64,000 nucleotides of DNA from an uncultured Clostridia bacterium. GTDB taxonomy: Bacteria > Bacillota > Clostridia > TANB77 > CAG-508. Under the pieces are notes generated by a model. That model was given only the letters and a program-made list of their open reading frames with translations, did not search any database and was not told the DNA's origin. The stretch lies in the NCBI GenBank assembly GCA_947628215.1, contig CANQYZ010000001.1, forward strand, positions 1-64,000. Reading direction: 5' to 3'. Position 1 is the first letter of the stretch. Every line of letters begins with the position of its first letter. Shown one piece after another: positions 19,420 through 29,620 of this stretch. A program made the translations under genes and the position numbers.

Positions 19420-21609
19420 TTATTTTCTTCTCTTTACTTCATAAACGCTATCTATTTTTCTAAGTGTTTTTATTACTTGATTTAATTCGTTTAAATTTTC
19501 AAGCTCTATTGTAATATATATGATTGCAATTTTTTCTTTAGTAGTTTTAGTATTTACACCAAGCATATTAAATTTAGCTGCTGTAATTTCTTTTATTACA
19601 TCTGCTAAAAGACCTGTTCTGTCATTTGCATAAACTTCTATATCAACATTATATGTAGTCTTTGCTTCATCTGCCCAATAAACATCTATCATTCTATGTT
19701 CTTCTGATATTAAATCTTTTACATTTATACAATCAGTACGATGGACTGAAACTCCTCTTCCTTTAGTAATATATCCTACTATACTATCACCTGGAAGTGG
19801 ATTACAACATTTTGAAAGTTTTACTAAGCAATTATCTATTCCTTCTACTACAACACCTGTCTTAGAAGGTTTTACTATTTCTTTTTTCTTGCTAAGTTCA
19901 TATATTTTTTCTTCTAGGTCTTCTTCTGCGTGTTCTTTCTTATATTCTTCTAAAAGTCTTGTTATTATTTTAGAAGCTGAAATTGCACCAAATCCTATAC
20001 TTGCATACATATCTTCTAGTGATGCATATTTATATCTTTCTAGAGCAGCATCTACCCATTCTGTTTTAAATAAATCAGAATGTTTCATTCCGATTTTCTT
20101 TATTTCTTTTTCTAGAATATCTTTTCCTTTTTCAATATTTTCTTCTCTTTGAGCTTTTTTAAACCATCTTTGAATTCTTGTTTTAGCAGTTGAACTTTTA
20201 ACAAATTTAAGCCAATCACGGCTTGGACCTTTTGATTGGTCTGATGTAATAATTTCTACTATATCACCATTTTTTAATTTAGTAATAATTGGCATCATTT
20301 TACTATTTATTTTAGCACCAATCATCTTATTTCCAACTTGTTCATGTATTGCGTATGCTAAATCTATTGGTGTACTTTCTCTTGGAAGTACCTTTATATC
20401 TCCTTTAGGAGTAAATACGTGAACTTCATCTTCAAATAATTCTTGTTTTAATGTATTTAAAAATTCATCTGGATTTTCTGTATCTTTTTGCCACTCTAAA
20501 GTTTCTCTTAGCCAAGATAATTTATCATCTGTTACAACAACTTCTTGTTTTTTGCCTTTATTGCTAGCTTCCTTATAAGCCCAATGGGCAGCAATACCAA
20601 ACTCTGCTACTCTATGCATATCCCAAGTACGAATTTGTACTTCAAATGGAACTCCACCAGGGCCAATTAAAGTAGTATGTATTGATTGATACATATTTTT
20701 CTTTGGAACTGCTATATAATCTTTAAATCTTCCAGGCATTGGATTATATAAATCATGTACAATTCCGAAGTACTGCATAACAATCTCTTACTGAGTTTAC
20801 TAAAATTCTTAACGCAAATAAGTCATATATTTGATCTAGAGTTTTATTATCTCTTTTCATTTTTCTATATATACTATATAAATGCTTTGCTCTTCCGAGT
20901 TACTTCTGCTACAATTTTTGCATTTTTAAGTTCAACTTTTAATTGATCCATAATCTTATCAATAAAAGCTAATCTTTCATCTCTTTTTTTATCTAATCCT
21001 TTTACTATCTCATGATATTCTTCTGGATATAAATATTTAAAAGATAAATCTTCAAGCTCCCATTTTAAAGAATATATTCCGAAGTCTATTTGCAAGAGGG
21101 GCAAATAAATCCATAGTCTCTTTTGCATTTGCAATTTGTCTTTCTCTTGATAGATATTTAAGTGTTCTCATATTATGAAGTCTATCTGCAAGTTTAATTA
21201 ATATAACTCTTATGTCTTTGCCCATTGCAAGAAACATCTTACGATAATCTTCTACTTGTTGTTCTTCTTTAGTTGTATAATTTAATTTTCCAAGTTTTGT
21301 AACGCCTTCTACCATCTCAGCAATAGTCTCACCAAAGTCTCTTACTATATCCTCATGTGTTGCATCTGTATCTTCTACAACATCGTGAAGAAGTGCTGCT
21401 GCAATTGTTTCAGAATCAAGTTCTAGTTCTGCTAGAGTATATGCAACTTGCAAAGGATGAACAATATATGGCTCTCCTGATTTTCTAAGCTGATTGCCAT
21501 GATGAAGTTTAGCATATTCGTAAGCTTTCATAATAAGCTTAGTATCTACTTTTTTATTCTTCTCTTTGGCCATTTTAATTACGTCTTCAATTGTTCTCTC
21601 TTCTACCAT
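19420..21609 (-). CDS. rel: Bifunctional (p)ppGpp synthetase/hydrolase with three CGG +1 sites
   Basis: Makes and degrades the stringent-response alarmone (p)ppGpp. The N-terminal hydrolase HD motif HDVVEDTD is at 75-82. The synthetase domain, TGS domain ([12 protein letters not shown]), a C-rich region (CCNPLPGD) and a C-terminal ACT domain follow in normal order. Three CGG codons (177, 238 and 281) split it into four frames. With a +1 step at each, [33 protein letters not shown] and [24 protein letters not shown] are restored, and the total is 728 residues, as expected for Rel. It directly follows recJ. Confidence 0.95.
20765..20767 (-). other. In-frame CGG +1 recoding site 3 in rel (Gly281)
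   Basis: CTT CGG A: dropping the C gives GTA CTT GGA ATT GTA, restoring CYAVLGIVHDLY of the synthetase domain. Confidence 0.9.
20895..20897 (-). other. In-frame CGG +1 recoding site 2 in rel (Gly238)
   Basis: ACT CGG A: dropping the C gives GTA ACT GGA AGA GCA AAG, restoring the family's GRxKHxYSIYxKM motif. Confidence 0.9.
21079..21081 (-). other. In-frame CGG +1 recoding site 1 in rel (Gly177)
   Basis: CTT CGG A: dropping the C gives AGA CTT GGA ATA TAT, restoring [16 protein letters not shown]. Confidence 0.9.
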
Positions 21610-21631
21610 ATATGTTCCTCCTCTATATTTT

Positions 21632-23322
21632 TTAGTATGATTTCATCAAATCTTTTATATTTATCTGTACACTATCTATTCCGCTGAAAAGAATTGATTT
21701 CCAAGTTTCCTGCTATATCTACTTTATCACCAATTGTATACTCTTTAGAAAGATATCCTAAATTAAATCCTATTGCATTTATAATTGTATTTTCATCTTT
21801 TAATGTAAGTTTTAAATGCTTTCCTTCTGAAAGAGCTCTTATAGAATCTACTTTTAGATTTTTAAATACAAAAAGTGGCCTTTTATTTGCCTCTCCAAAA
21901 GGCTCTAATGTATCTAATTCTTTTGCAAGTTCTATTGATGCATCTTTTATAGATAAAATTTTATCAATTTCTATTATTGGAATAATCTTATTTACATCTT
22001 TTTCATTTGCATATTCTTCAAATTTTTCTTTAAAAATTTCAAAATTTTCTCTTTTTAAGCTAAGTCCTATTGCCATTTCATGTCCACCATATTTTTCAAG
22101 ATAAGGTGATAAATTAAGTAAAGCTTCATGCAAATCAAATCCTGGAATACTTCTTCCAGACCCTTTTGCTTCTTCACCTTCAAAGCAAACTAGTATTGAT
22201 GGCTTAAAATACATATCTGTAATCTTTGAAGATACTATTCCTATTACTCCATGATGCCAGCCATCTGCACCAATTACAATTGAGTTTTTATTTTCTAACT
22301 TTTCCTTTTCTATTATTTTAGTAGCATCTTCAAAAATTGATTTTTCTATTTCTTGTCTATCTCTATTATATTTATTTAATTTATCTGTAATATCTATTGC
22401 CTCTTCTTTATTTTCTGTTAAGAATAACTTTAATGCCTCTTCTTCATATCCCATTCTACCACAAGCATTTATTCTTGGAGCAATTCCAAATGAAATAGTA
22501 TTTGAATTTATGTCACTATATCCTGAAGCTAAAAGAAGAGCTTTAAGTCCTAAATTTCTTGTTACTTCTACAAGCTTAAGTCCAAGTTTTGCAATTATTC
22601 TATTTTCATCTACTAATGGTACTATATCAGAAATTGTACCAATACATACTATATCTAAATATTTTAAATATTCATTTTCAGAGATACCAATTTTCATTCC
22701 AATAGCTTGTATAAGCTTAAATACGACTCCAACTCCTGCTAAATTTTTAAATGGATATTTACTATCTTTTCTTTTATTATCAATTACAGCTAAAGCTTTT
22801 GGAAGTGTATCCATTGGTTCATGGTGATCTGTTACTATTGTTTCTATTCCAAGTGAATTTGCATATTCTACTTCTTCTATAGCAGAAATTCCGCAATCTA
22901 CAGTTATAATTAAAGTATATCCCTCTTTTGCAATTTTTTCTATTGCAAGTTTATTTAATCCATAGCCTTCATTTAATCTATTTGGTATATAATATCCGGC
23001 AATCAAGTCCTCTTTCTTTTAAAAATTTTTTAAGTACTGTTATACTTGTAATTCCATCTACATCATAGTCTCCATATATTAAAGTTTTTTCATTGTTTTC
23101 TATTGCTTTTAGTATTCTATCTACTGCAATTTTCATATCTGTTATTTTATAAGGATCATGAAAATCTTTTCTAGTAGGATTTAAAAATATTTCAATATCT
23201 TTTTTATTTTCAATTTTTCTATTTACTAATATTGTTGCTAATGTTTCAGAAATATTATGCTCTTTTGCAATTTCTTGTACTTTTGCCTCATCTGTTTTGC
23301 TATATTCCCATTTCTTATACAT
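21632..23322 (-). CDS. recJ: Single-stranded-DNA exonuclease RecJ with two CGG +1 sites
   Basis: RecJ is a 5'-3' single-strand exonuclease in recombination and repair. The start is the ATG at 23322 (MYKKWEYSK), after GGAG. DHH-family motifs are present: LIYGDYDVDGITS, then TVDCGISA, VTDHHEP and the DHHA1-type GSGRSIPGFDLHEAL with GGHEMAIG. CGG at codon 109 follows RGLDC; the +1 step gives GYYIPNRLNEGYGLNK. A second CGG at codon 547 follows NSFQ; the +1 step gives GIDSVQINIKDLMKSY and a stop at 21632. Total 562 residues, the normal short RecJ length. rel starts 22 bp downstream. Confidence 0.94.
21681..21683 (-). other. In-frame CGG +1 recoding site 2 in recJ (Gly547)
   Basis: CAG CGG A: dropping the C gives CAG GGA ATA GAT AGT and extends the protein by 16 residues to a normal C-terminus; unshifted, it stops two codons later. 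Confidence 0.82.
22996..22998 (-). other. In-frame CGG +1 recoding site 1 in recJ (Gly109)
   Basis: TGC CGG A: dropping the C gives TGC GGA TAT TAT ATA CCA, restoring the family's YYIPNRxxEGYG block. Confidence 0.9.
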
Positions 23323-23424
23323 TTTCCTTTTCTCCAATTTAAAATTTTCCTTTATTATATCTTATTTTGTATCTTTTTGAAATACTTTTTTTCTTTATAT
23401 TTTCTTAAATTTCATATTTTTGAA

Positions 23425-23452
23425 ACAAAGTTTACATATTATGCATACATTA
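23425..23452 (+). promoter_or_regulatory. Candidate sporulation (sigma-E/sigma-K type) promoter of cotJ
   Basis: CATACATTA at 23444-23452 fits the sigma-K -10 pattern CATANNNTA and is close to sigma-E CATACA-T. An AC at 23425 lies 17 bases before it. No good sigma-A promoter is visible. Confidence 0.45.
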
Positions 23453-23483
23453 TATTATAGATATTTAAAGGAGGAAATAAATA

Positions 23484-23861
23484 ATGTTTAGACAATGCAA
23501 TTGTAATAATCAATATAATAATTCTTATATGCCTGTAGATTATGATGACAATATGTATAATAATAATGATGATATGTATGAGCAAATGTGTCATATGGAA
23601 AGTTCATTAGAAAATGAAAACAATAGTCCTTGCAACTGTGGCTATAATAGTTCAAATGTATTTTCTAATACTCTTTTATATGCAAGTTCATATGTTCCTC
23701 ATCAATATATGAATAAAGTTTATACTCCTGAAACAGGTCTTAAAATGGGAACTATTTTTCCAGAACTTTTAAGCCCATATTGTCCAGGTCAATCTCAAGA
23801 GATTATGAATTATTTAAAAGATTCAAGAGACTATGAAGGAGGCTGTAATACAAATGGATAA
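23484..23861 (+). CDS. cotJA: CotJA-like spore coat protein
   Basis: A 125-residue protein whose C-terminal half matches CotJA: YVPHQYMNKVYTPETGLKMGTIFPELLSPY. The N-terminal half is Asn/Tyr/Asp-rich and contains CNCNN and CNCGY motifs. It is the first gene of a cotJA-cotJB-cotJC operon expressed in the mother cell in Bacillus (family knowledge). AAAGGAGG precedes the ATG. The stop overlaps the cotJB start (ATGGATAA). Confidence 0.85.
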   Translation: MFRQCNCNNQYNNSYMPVDYDDNMYNNNDDMYEQMCHMESSLENENNSPCNCGYNSSNVFSNTLLYASSYVPHQYMNKVYTPETGLKMGTIFPELLSPYCPGQSQEIMNYLKDSRDYEGGCNTNG

Positions 23862-24132
23862 TGAAAACAGAAACTGTGAAAATAACAATAAGAAAGAACT
23901 TTTAAGAGAAATTCAGTGGCTTACTTTTTCAATTATTGAACTTGCTCAATATTTAGATATTAATCCTGAAGATAGAAGAGCTTTATGTCTTCATAATTCT
24001 TATGCAAATAAGCTTCGCAAATTAACTGATAAATATGAGTCAATGTATGGACCACTTTCAATAAACTGTCCATGTAATAGCTGGAGATGGCTAGAAGAAC
24101 CTTGGCCATGGGAAAAAGGAGGTAGTAACTAA
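23854..24132 (+). CDS. cotJB: Spore coat protein CotJB
   Basis: A 92-residue protein starting MDNENRNCENN at 23854, seven bases after AGGAGG and overlapping the cotJA stop; the earlier in-frame ATG at 23833 has no such site. LLREIQWLTFSIIELAQYLDINPEDRRAL and the Trp/Pro-rich tail (NSWRWLEEPWPWEKG) are characteristic of CotJB. The stop overlaps the cotJC start (TAATG), so the three genes are translationally coupled. Confidence 0.9.
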   Translation: MDNENRNCENNNKKELLREIQWLTFSIIELAQYLDINPEDRRALCLHNSYANKLRKLTDKYESMYGPLSINCPCNSWRWLEEPWPWEKGGSN

Positions 24133-24728
24133 TGTGGTTATATCATAAAAAATTAGAATATCCTATTAATATAAAGAATCCAAATCCTAGACTTGCTAAA
24201 TTTATAATTTCTCAATATGGTGGACCAGATGGAGAAATTGGAGCTGCTCTAAGATATTTATCTCAAAAGTTTTCAATGCCTGATCAAAAATCAAAAGCAA
24301 TATTAAATGATATTGGAACTGAGGAGCTCGCACACTTAGAAATGGTTGGAACTATAGTTCATCAATTAACAGATAATGTATCTGCTGAAGAGCTTGAAAA
24401 AGCTGGTCTTGGAGACTATTATACCGATCACGGCTGGGGCGTATATCCTCAATCTGCTTCTGGCACACCTTTTTCTGCTGCAACATTCCAAGTCACAAGT
24501 GATCCTGTAGCAGACTTGCAAGAAGATATGGCTGCTGAGCAAAAAGCTAGAATGACTTACGAAAAATTAATCGATCTTTGTGCAGATGATCCAGATGTTG
24601 TAGACCCACTTCGTTTCTTAAGAGAAAGAGAAGTAGTCCATTTTCAAAGATTTGGTGAATCATTAAACGGTATTCATGAAAAACTTGCCAAAACTAAATT
24701 TTATATGAATCAAATAGTCGAAAATTAA
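24132..24728 (+). CDS. cotJC: CotJC, manganese-catalase-like spore coat protein
   Basis: A 198-residue ferritin-like protein of the manganese catalase family found in the spore coat. It begins MWLYHKKLEYPINIKNPNPR. Metal-ligand positions are visible in GTEELAHLEMVGTIVHQL (about 63-80) and LREREVVHFQRFGE near 160-174, with a further Glu in DMAAEQKARMTYEKLI. The length agrees with the short CotJC form rather than full catalases. It is the last gene of the operon and is followed by a terminator. Confidence 0.92.
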   Translation: MWLYHKKLEYPINIKNPNPRLAKFIISQYGGPDGEIGAALRYLSQKFSMPDQKSKAILNDIGTEELAHLEMVGTIVHQLTDNVSAEELEKAGLGDYYTDHGWGVYPQSASGTPFSAATFQVTSDPVADLQEDMAAEQKARMTYEKLIDLCADDPDVVDPLRFLREREVVHFQRFGESLNGIHEKLAKTKFYMNQIVEN

Positions 24729-24755
24729 GAAAAAGGCTTCTGGCCTTTTTTCTAC
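24729..24755 (+). terminator. Terminator of the cotJ operon
   Basis: AAAAAGGC-ttct-GGCCTTTTTTC hairpin immediately after the cotJC stop. Confidence 0.75.
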
Positions 24756-24761
24756 TTTTAT

Positions 24762-25217
24762 TTAAACTCCTATAAGAGCTTTTGGTTTTCCTTTTTTTAC
24801 TGCTTCTTCAACTGATTTTTTAGTTGCATACCCTTCTCTTAAAGCAGTTACTAAAGTCATTGGACTTATATCTTTTTTATTTTGATTACAACTATAACAT
24901 AACAGTTGATAGTTTTTAATAGAATTTAACCCACCTTTTGATGAAGGATATATATGATCTTTTGTTAGCATTTCTCCTCTTTTAGTATAAGCATTAAAAT
25001 GATATCCATATTTTCCATTGTATTCAAGATTACAATATTCTGCTTTTTTACCGCAAAAAGCACATTTAAAATCATATTTAATTAGCACACTATAATTAAC
25101 ATATCCTGTATTTATTTTATATCCATCAAATTCTATATATTTTTGATTTCTATTTTTGGTAATATTTCTAATATAGACTAATGGTAAGTTTGATAATATT
25201 ATTTTATTTTTTCTCAT
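24762..25217 (-). CDS. HNH endonuclease domain protein
   Basis: A 151-residue protein with a central zinc-type HNH domain: CAFCGKKAEYC (about 57-67), then KDHIYPSSKGGLNSIKNYQLLCYSCNQNKKD (about 95-125) with catalytic DH, the Asn of the fold and the second CxxC. It may act in DNA repair, restriction or mobile-element biology; the sequence does not decide. It is convergent with the cotJ operon and followed upstream by an AT-rich gap. Confidence 0.82.
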   Translation of the reverse strand: MRKNKIILSNLPLVYIRNITKNRNQKYIEFDGYKINTGYVNYSVLIKYDFKCAFCGKKAEYCNLEYNGKYGYHFNAYTKRGEMLTKDHIYPSSKGGLNSIKNYQLLCYSCNQNKKDISPMTLVTALREGYATKKSVEEAVKKGKPKALIGV

Positions 25218-25301
25218 ATTCTCTTGCTTCCTATTTTAATCTATCTTTTTATACATTTTATATATGTATATATTTTATTAAAAAAAACATTAAGCGTCAA
25301 T

Positions 25302-25631
25302 TTATTCTATTATTTTTTCTATATTATATAAATCTGTAAAATTTATCTTTAAATCATCATAAAAAACGATTTTTTTATTTTGTTTATCTAATTTTTTTAC
25401 TTTTCCTTTTAAAGTCTTATATTTACCATTTTCATAATAAATAATTTTAATATAATCATTTATATTTAATTCTTTTAAGCTATCTGAAATATTATTTAAT
25501 ATTTCTTCTGAAAGCTCCATTTTTTCAATGTTTTCTGCTTTTCTTTCTTTTTTAGCAAGTTCTTCTCTTAAGCCTTTAAGAGCATCAAAGGGCAGAAACT
25601 GTTTTGCTCTATCTATTTTACTAATAGCCAT
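25302..25631 (-). CDS. YolD-like protein
   Basis: A 109-residue protein starting MAISKIDRAKQFLPFDALKGLREELAKKER, typical of YolD-like proteins that accompany Y-family polymerases in Bacillota. Its ATG overlaps the end of dinB by about 10 bp, so the two are translationally coupled. Its role in polymerase function is suggested by this conserved pairing, not proven. Confidence 0.8.
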   Translation of the reverse strand: MAISKIDRAKQFLPFDALKGLREELAKKERKAENIEKMELSEEILNNISDSLKELNINDYIKIIYYENGKYKTLKGKVKKLDKQNKKIVFYDDLKINFTDLYNIEKIIE

Positions 25632-26878
25632 TATGACCTCCTATTAAAGTATTTCTAATTTTTGTTGTAGCACCTTCTTCTAAATCAATTCCTCTAAGAA
25701 TAGCATTTTTTCCTTCTTTATGTTTTATTTTAATAATTGTCTCTTCTATTCTTTTTTCTTTATTGTTTTTTTCTTCATTTTCAAATAAATTAATTTGTTT
25801 GAAACTCTTTTCCTGCACTCTTTCAAAAGAAATTCCTATTCTTCTTATTTTTAAATTTTTATCTACTATTTTGTCATATAGTTTTAAAAATTCAAATACT
25901 AATTTTGAATAAAGATTTGTAAATTCATATAATGATTTACTTGATCGTGCATCACTTCCATACTCTTTTGAATATCCAATATATAGAGAAATCCTATCTG
26001 TTTCTAAATTTTTTTCAATTAAGCTTTGTGATAATATCTCTACCATTTCTTTTAGTACAAGTCTTGCTTTATCAAAATCATAATCTTTAAATAATATTTG
26101 ACTATTTGAAATTGAATTACTTTTTGGAGTATATTCTTTTATGTCTTTTATAGTACAGCTTTCTCTTCCAAAAGCATGATCTATCATAAGCTCTGCATTT
26201 ATTCCAAATTCTTTATATAATCTCTCTTTATTGTAATGTGCTAAATCATACATATCAAAAATTCTCATTTTGTTTAGTCTTTTTTCTATTCTACTTCCAA
26301 TTTGCCAAAAATCTTTAAGTGGCTTATAATGCCATAACTCTTTTTTATACTTTTCCTCATTTAACCATCCTATATTAGTACTTGAATGTTTTGACATTAT
26401 ATCAAGTGCAATTTTAGCAAGATACATATTTGTACCAATACCACAAGTAGCAGTAATTCCATAAGTATCAAATATATCCCTCATAATAGTTCTTGCTAAA
26501 TCTATAGACTTCATTTTATACATTTTTAAATAATCTGTTACATCTAAAAAAGCTTCATCTATTGAATATACATGTATATCATTTTTTGAAATATACTTTA
26601 AATAAATTTCATAAATATTTGCAGAATACTCTATATATTTACTCATTCTAGGAAGTGCAACAATGTAATTTATTCCTTTTGGAATTTCATAAATTCTACA
26701 TCTATTTTTAATTCCAAGCATTTTTAATGCAGGAGTAATTGCTAAACAAATAGCACCGTTTTCCTCTAGAAGGATCAGCAACAACTAAATTTGTAGTAAA
26801 TGGATCTAATCCTCTTTCTACACATTCTACAGACGCAAAAAAAGTTTTTAAATCTATTACAAAATATACCCTGTTCAT
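25621..26878 (-). CDS. dinB: Y-family DNA polymerase (DinB/UmuC type) with one CGG +1 site
   Basis: Translesion polymerase. The start is the ATG at 26878 (MNRVYFVIDLKTFFASVEC), with AAGGAG just upstream. The first catalytic Asp is in VIDLKTFFASVEC; the second acidic pair is in HVYSIDEAFLDVTDYL. CGG at codon 41 follows VADPSRGK; the +1 step gives GAICLAITPALKMLGIKNRC and full length (418 residues). The helix-hairpin-helix and little-finger regions follow. It is the first gene of a dinB-yolD pair, as in SOS-associated UmuC operons of Bacillota; no LexA box was identified. Confidence 0.93.
26756..26758 (-). other. In-frame CGG +1 recoding site in dinB (Gly41)
   Basis: AAA CGG T: dropping the C gives GGA AAA GGT GCT ATT TGT, restoring the RGxG(A/V)I strand of the palm/fingers. 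Confidence 0.88.
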
Positions 26879-27033
26879 AATGCTCTCCTTAATCAAAGCA
26901 AAGAACTTTTGTTCTTCTTTTTGATTATAACATTTATTTAAGCACTTGTAAACATTTGTTTGTAATTTTTAAAAACTTTTTATTATTTATTTTACTTATT
27001 TTTATTTATATTTATTTATATTTAAACTTATTA

Positions 27034-27594
27034 TTAATTCTTGTTCTCTTTATATAAAATATATTTATTATCTTTTTTCTTAATTAAATCTCCTACTTTA
27101 AACTTCAAATATTTTTCTCTTGAAATACTAAAATATCCTCCTTCTTCTACGCTAGTTAGGAATATCTTATCATCTTTTATTTCTTCTACAGAATATACTT
27201 CATTTTCTTCCTGCTCTAAATTAAAGAACATATCTTGTAGCTTACCAAAAGCTTCCCTATTTGTTATATTCTCTAAAGTTAATTGCTTGTCTGAAACTTT
27301 AAGCAATCCATCTTCTACATATAATGTCATTCCAAGAGAAAGGTCATTTTTTATAGATTGATCTATTTTTTCAGTTACAATTTCTTTTCCGTTTTCTATA
27401 TTAACAGCAGTTACTTTTTCATCATTTATATCTCTTACAATATATTTTTCATTTTCTGTTAAAAGCTCTTCTTCATTATTCTTATTTTTTCCAGTCAAAA
27501 CTTCATTCATTGCATTCATGAATTCTTCTATAAAACCAATTTTATTTTCTTTTTTTGAATCTTTATCTAAATTATTTTCTAAATCGATATTCAT
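27034..27594 (-). CDS. Acidic hypothetical protein
   Basis: A 186-residue protein with no membrane segment or signal peptide. It looks mainly beta-rich, with two stretches of similar character (EKYIVRDINDEKVTAVN near 63-80 and YSVEEIKDDKIFLTSVEEGGYFSISREKYLKFKVGD near 135-170), suggesting two small barrel-like units. The LGMTLYVEDGLL and FKVGDLIKK patterns would fit small OB/SH3-like folds. No function can be named. The N-terminal 40 residues are charged and probably flexible. Confidence 0.5.
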   Translation of the reverse strand: MNIDLENNLDKDSKKENKIGFIEEFMNAMNEVLTGKNKNNEEELLTENEKYIVRDINDEKVTAVNIENGKEIVTEKIDQSIKNDLSLGMTLYVEDGLLKVSDKQLTLENITNREAFGKLQDMFFNLEQEENEVYSVEEIKDDKIFLTSVEEGGYFSISREKYLKFKVGDLIKKKDNKYILYKENKN

Positions 27595-27745
27595 ATTCTC
27601 TCCTCATATAAATCTTTTTATAGATTATATTTTCTTTTTATCTATTTTTCAATGTTTTAAACGGTAAAAGCAAAAAAAATTTCTTTACTGCAGAATTTTC
27701 AAATGTTATAATTTTAAAAAATAAATCTTTTTTAGGAGAAAAAAC

Positions 27746-28481
27746 ATGAACAAAAGAGAAAAAAAGAAATTGATGGAATTTACTATTACTTTAATTTTCA
27801 TTTTAGTTTTAGTTATACTACGGTTATTTTAATAAACGCATAACACCTTCTAATGAAACAAATATAGAAAAGCCTGAAATATCTTTTTCTTTAAATGATA
27901 TTCCAGAATTTGATGAAACTACACCATATGTTGTAATAAATAATAATACTCCATCATTTACAGACGAGGATATGTCAAATACAAAATCATTTGAAAATTA
28001 TGGAGATCTTGATTCTCTTGGAAGATGTACAGTAGCTTTTGCTTGTATTGGGCAAGATATTATGCCTACAGAAAAAAGAGGTGATATTTCTTCTATAAAG
28101 CCTACTGGATGGAAAAGTACTAAATATGATATAGTAGATGGAAAATATTTATATAATAGATGTCATTTAATTGGATATCAGCTAACAGCAGAAAATGCAA
28201 ATGAAAAAAATCTAATTACTGGGACAAGATTTATGAATGTAGATGGTATGCTACCTTTTGAAAATAAAGTAGCAGAATATGTAGAAAATACAAATAATCA
28301 TGTATTATATAGAGTAACTCCAATTTTCAAAGATAAGAACTTAGTTGCAAGTGGAGTTCAAATAGAAGCAAAATCTGTTGAAGATAATGGTAAAGGAATC
28401 TCATTTAATGTATATGTTTATAATAACCAGCCTGGAATAACAATAGATTATTTAACTGGTAAAAGTTCTCTTACAAAATAA
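27746..28481 (+). CDS. Membrane-anchored or secreted DNA/RNA non-specific nuclease with one CGG +1 site
   Basis: A 244-residue protein with an N-terminal hydrophobic segment (about residues 12-26). CGG at codon 26 ends the zero frame three codons later. The +1 step gives GYFNKRITPSNETNIEKP and joins the nuclease domain. That domain shows LYNRCHLIGYQLTAENANEKNLITGTRFMN and MLPFENKVAEYV, the pattern of EndA/NucA-like beta-beta-alpha-metal nucleases. The usual DRGH motif reads NRCH here; the catalytic His is kept. The start ATG follows AGGAG. It may act in DNA uptake or nutrient scavenging at the cell surface. Confidence 0.87.
27821..27823 (+). other. In-frame CGG +1 recoding site in nuclease gene (Gly26)
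   Basis: CTA CGG T: dropping the C gives CTA GGT TAT TTT AAT AAA. It joins the membrane anchor to the nuclease domain; unshifted, TAA follows two codons later. Confidence 0.85.
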
Positions 28482-28483
28482 AA

Positions 28484-28518
28484 TACTCCCTTATAGCAAT
28501 ATGCTATATGGGAATTTT
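28484..28518. terminator. Terminator between convergent genes
   Basis: CTCCCTTATAGCAATATGCTATATGGGAA hairpin followed by TTTTTTATTTTT, directly after the nuclease stop. It may also serve the convergent minus-strand cluster. Confidence 0.7.
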
Positions 28519-29617
28519 TTATTTTTGATATTCTTTTAATAAATCATCAAAATTATTTTTAGTTAATTTTTTATATTGTTTTTTAAATTTCTTATATTCC
28601 GTTTTCCATGAATTATATTTTTTATCATCTCTATGATCTGGTAAATCATAATTTTCTTTTAAATATTTTGAAAAATATAATGTATATTTAGTTGCTCCAT
28701 ATACGTTTATATGAGCTTCATTATACAAATCATTTGAAAAATCTATTCCTACTTCATCATTAATCTTATTAAAGTTTATAACTTTTAAATTATTTTTTTC
28801 TATAATCTTTACAGCATCATTTATTCTCATATTTATTTCTTTATCATAGCATTTAATTGGAATTACAAATAATGCATTTAGTTTATTATCATTAATGTAT
28901 TTTATAATTTGAAGTAAATTTTCCTTATTTTTTTCTTGGAGTGGCATAGTATCTTCTATCCAATTATATGTTTCTTGCGGTGATATAACTGCTGTTGATT
29001 TTGCAAAGAGACTTCCTTTAAATAAAGTTTCATTTCCTTTAAAGTTTATCTTACTTAAATTTTTCCATCTATTATGATACATAAAAAAGCTAAAATAATT
29101 ACTAATATAATCTTTTATATCACTTTTTTCTTTTTTTAAACTTAAAGATTCGTTTATAGCATCAATTCTATTTTTTGAAAACTTCATTGAATCATATTGT
29201 TTTCTATCATTAGCATTTACGAATATATCTAAATCATCTGCAATTTTGGCAATATCTATAACATACAATTTTGGATTTTGAGTTTTTACAGATTCTTTAA
29301 GTAGATATTTCAAAAATATTGGATTTTGCGTATCAGATGATAATAATCCTGTTGCAAATCCATATAAATCAAAAGCAAGCGTTGTATTAAAATGAGCGTA
29401 TACATTACTACTTCCGATGTAAACTACATCAAGTGAGTTTTTAGGTTCATCATAAAAACTTGCAATTGGAGTTTCCTCAAGCCATAAAACATTAAATACT
29501 GAATAAAACAAAAAGCATAATATTACTATAAAACAAATTATCTTTAAAATTGTTTTATAAAAATATCCGTGTGTGTGTGTGTGTGTGTACTCGCTCTAGG
29601 CTTTTCTTCTCTTTCAT
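28519..29617 (-). CDS. SGNH/DHHW-like cell-envelope acyltransferase partner, copy 1, with (CA)10 tract and one CGG +1 site
   Basis: Paralogue of the upstream neighbour. Starting at the ATG at 29617 (AAGGAG overlaps the upstream stop), it reads MKEKKSLERVHTHTHT. It then meets CGG at codon 17, formed by the last C of a CA-repeat tract plus GG. The +1 step gives GYFYKTILKIICFIVILCFLFYSVFNVLWL, aligned residue for residue with copy 2. Total 365 residues. One membrane segment lies at about 21-45; VVYIGSSNVYAHFN is the SGNH block and EAHINVYGATKYT the C-terminal His block. The family probably works with the MBOAT protein in acylating an extracellular polymer (inference). Confidence 0.8.
29567..29569 (-). 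other. In-frame CGG +1 recoding site at the CA repeat of SGNH copy 1 (Gly17)
   Basis: ACA CGG A: dropping the C gives GGA TAT TTT TAT AAA, the same sequence that follows the repeat in frame in copy 2. A phase-off repeat is the alternative explanation. Confidence 0.75.
29569..29588 (-). repeat. (AC)10 microsatellite in the 5' coding region of SGNH copy 1
   Basis: Twenty bases of pure AC repeat encode alternating His-Thr. A two-base repeat in coding sequence is prone to slippage and a hallmark of phase-variable genes. Confidence 0.9.
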
Positions 29618-29620
29618 TTT

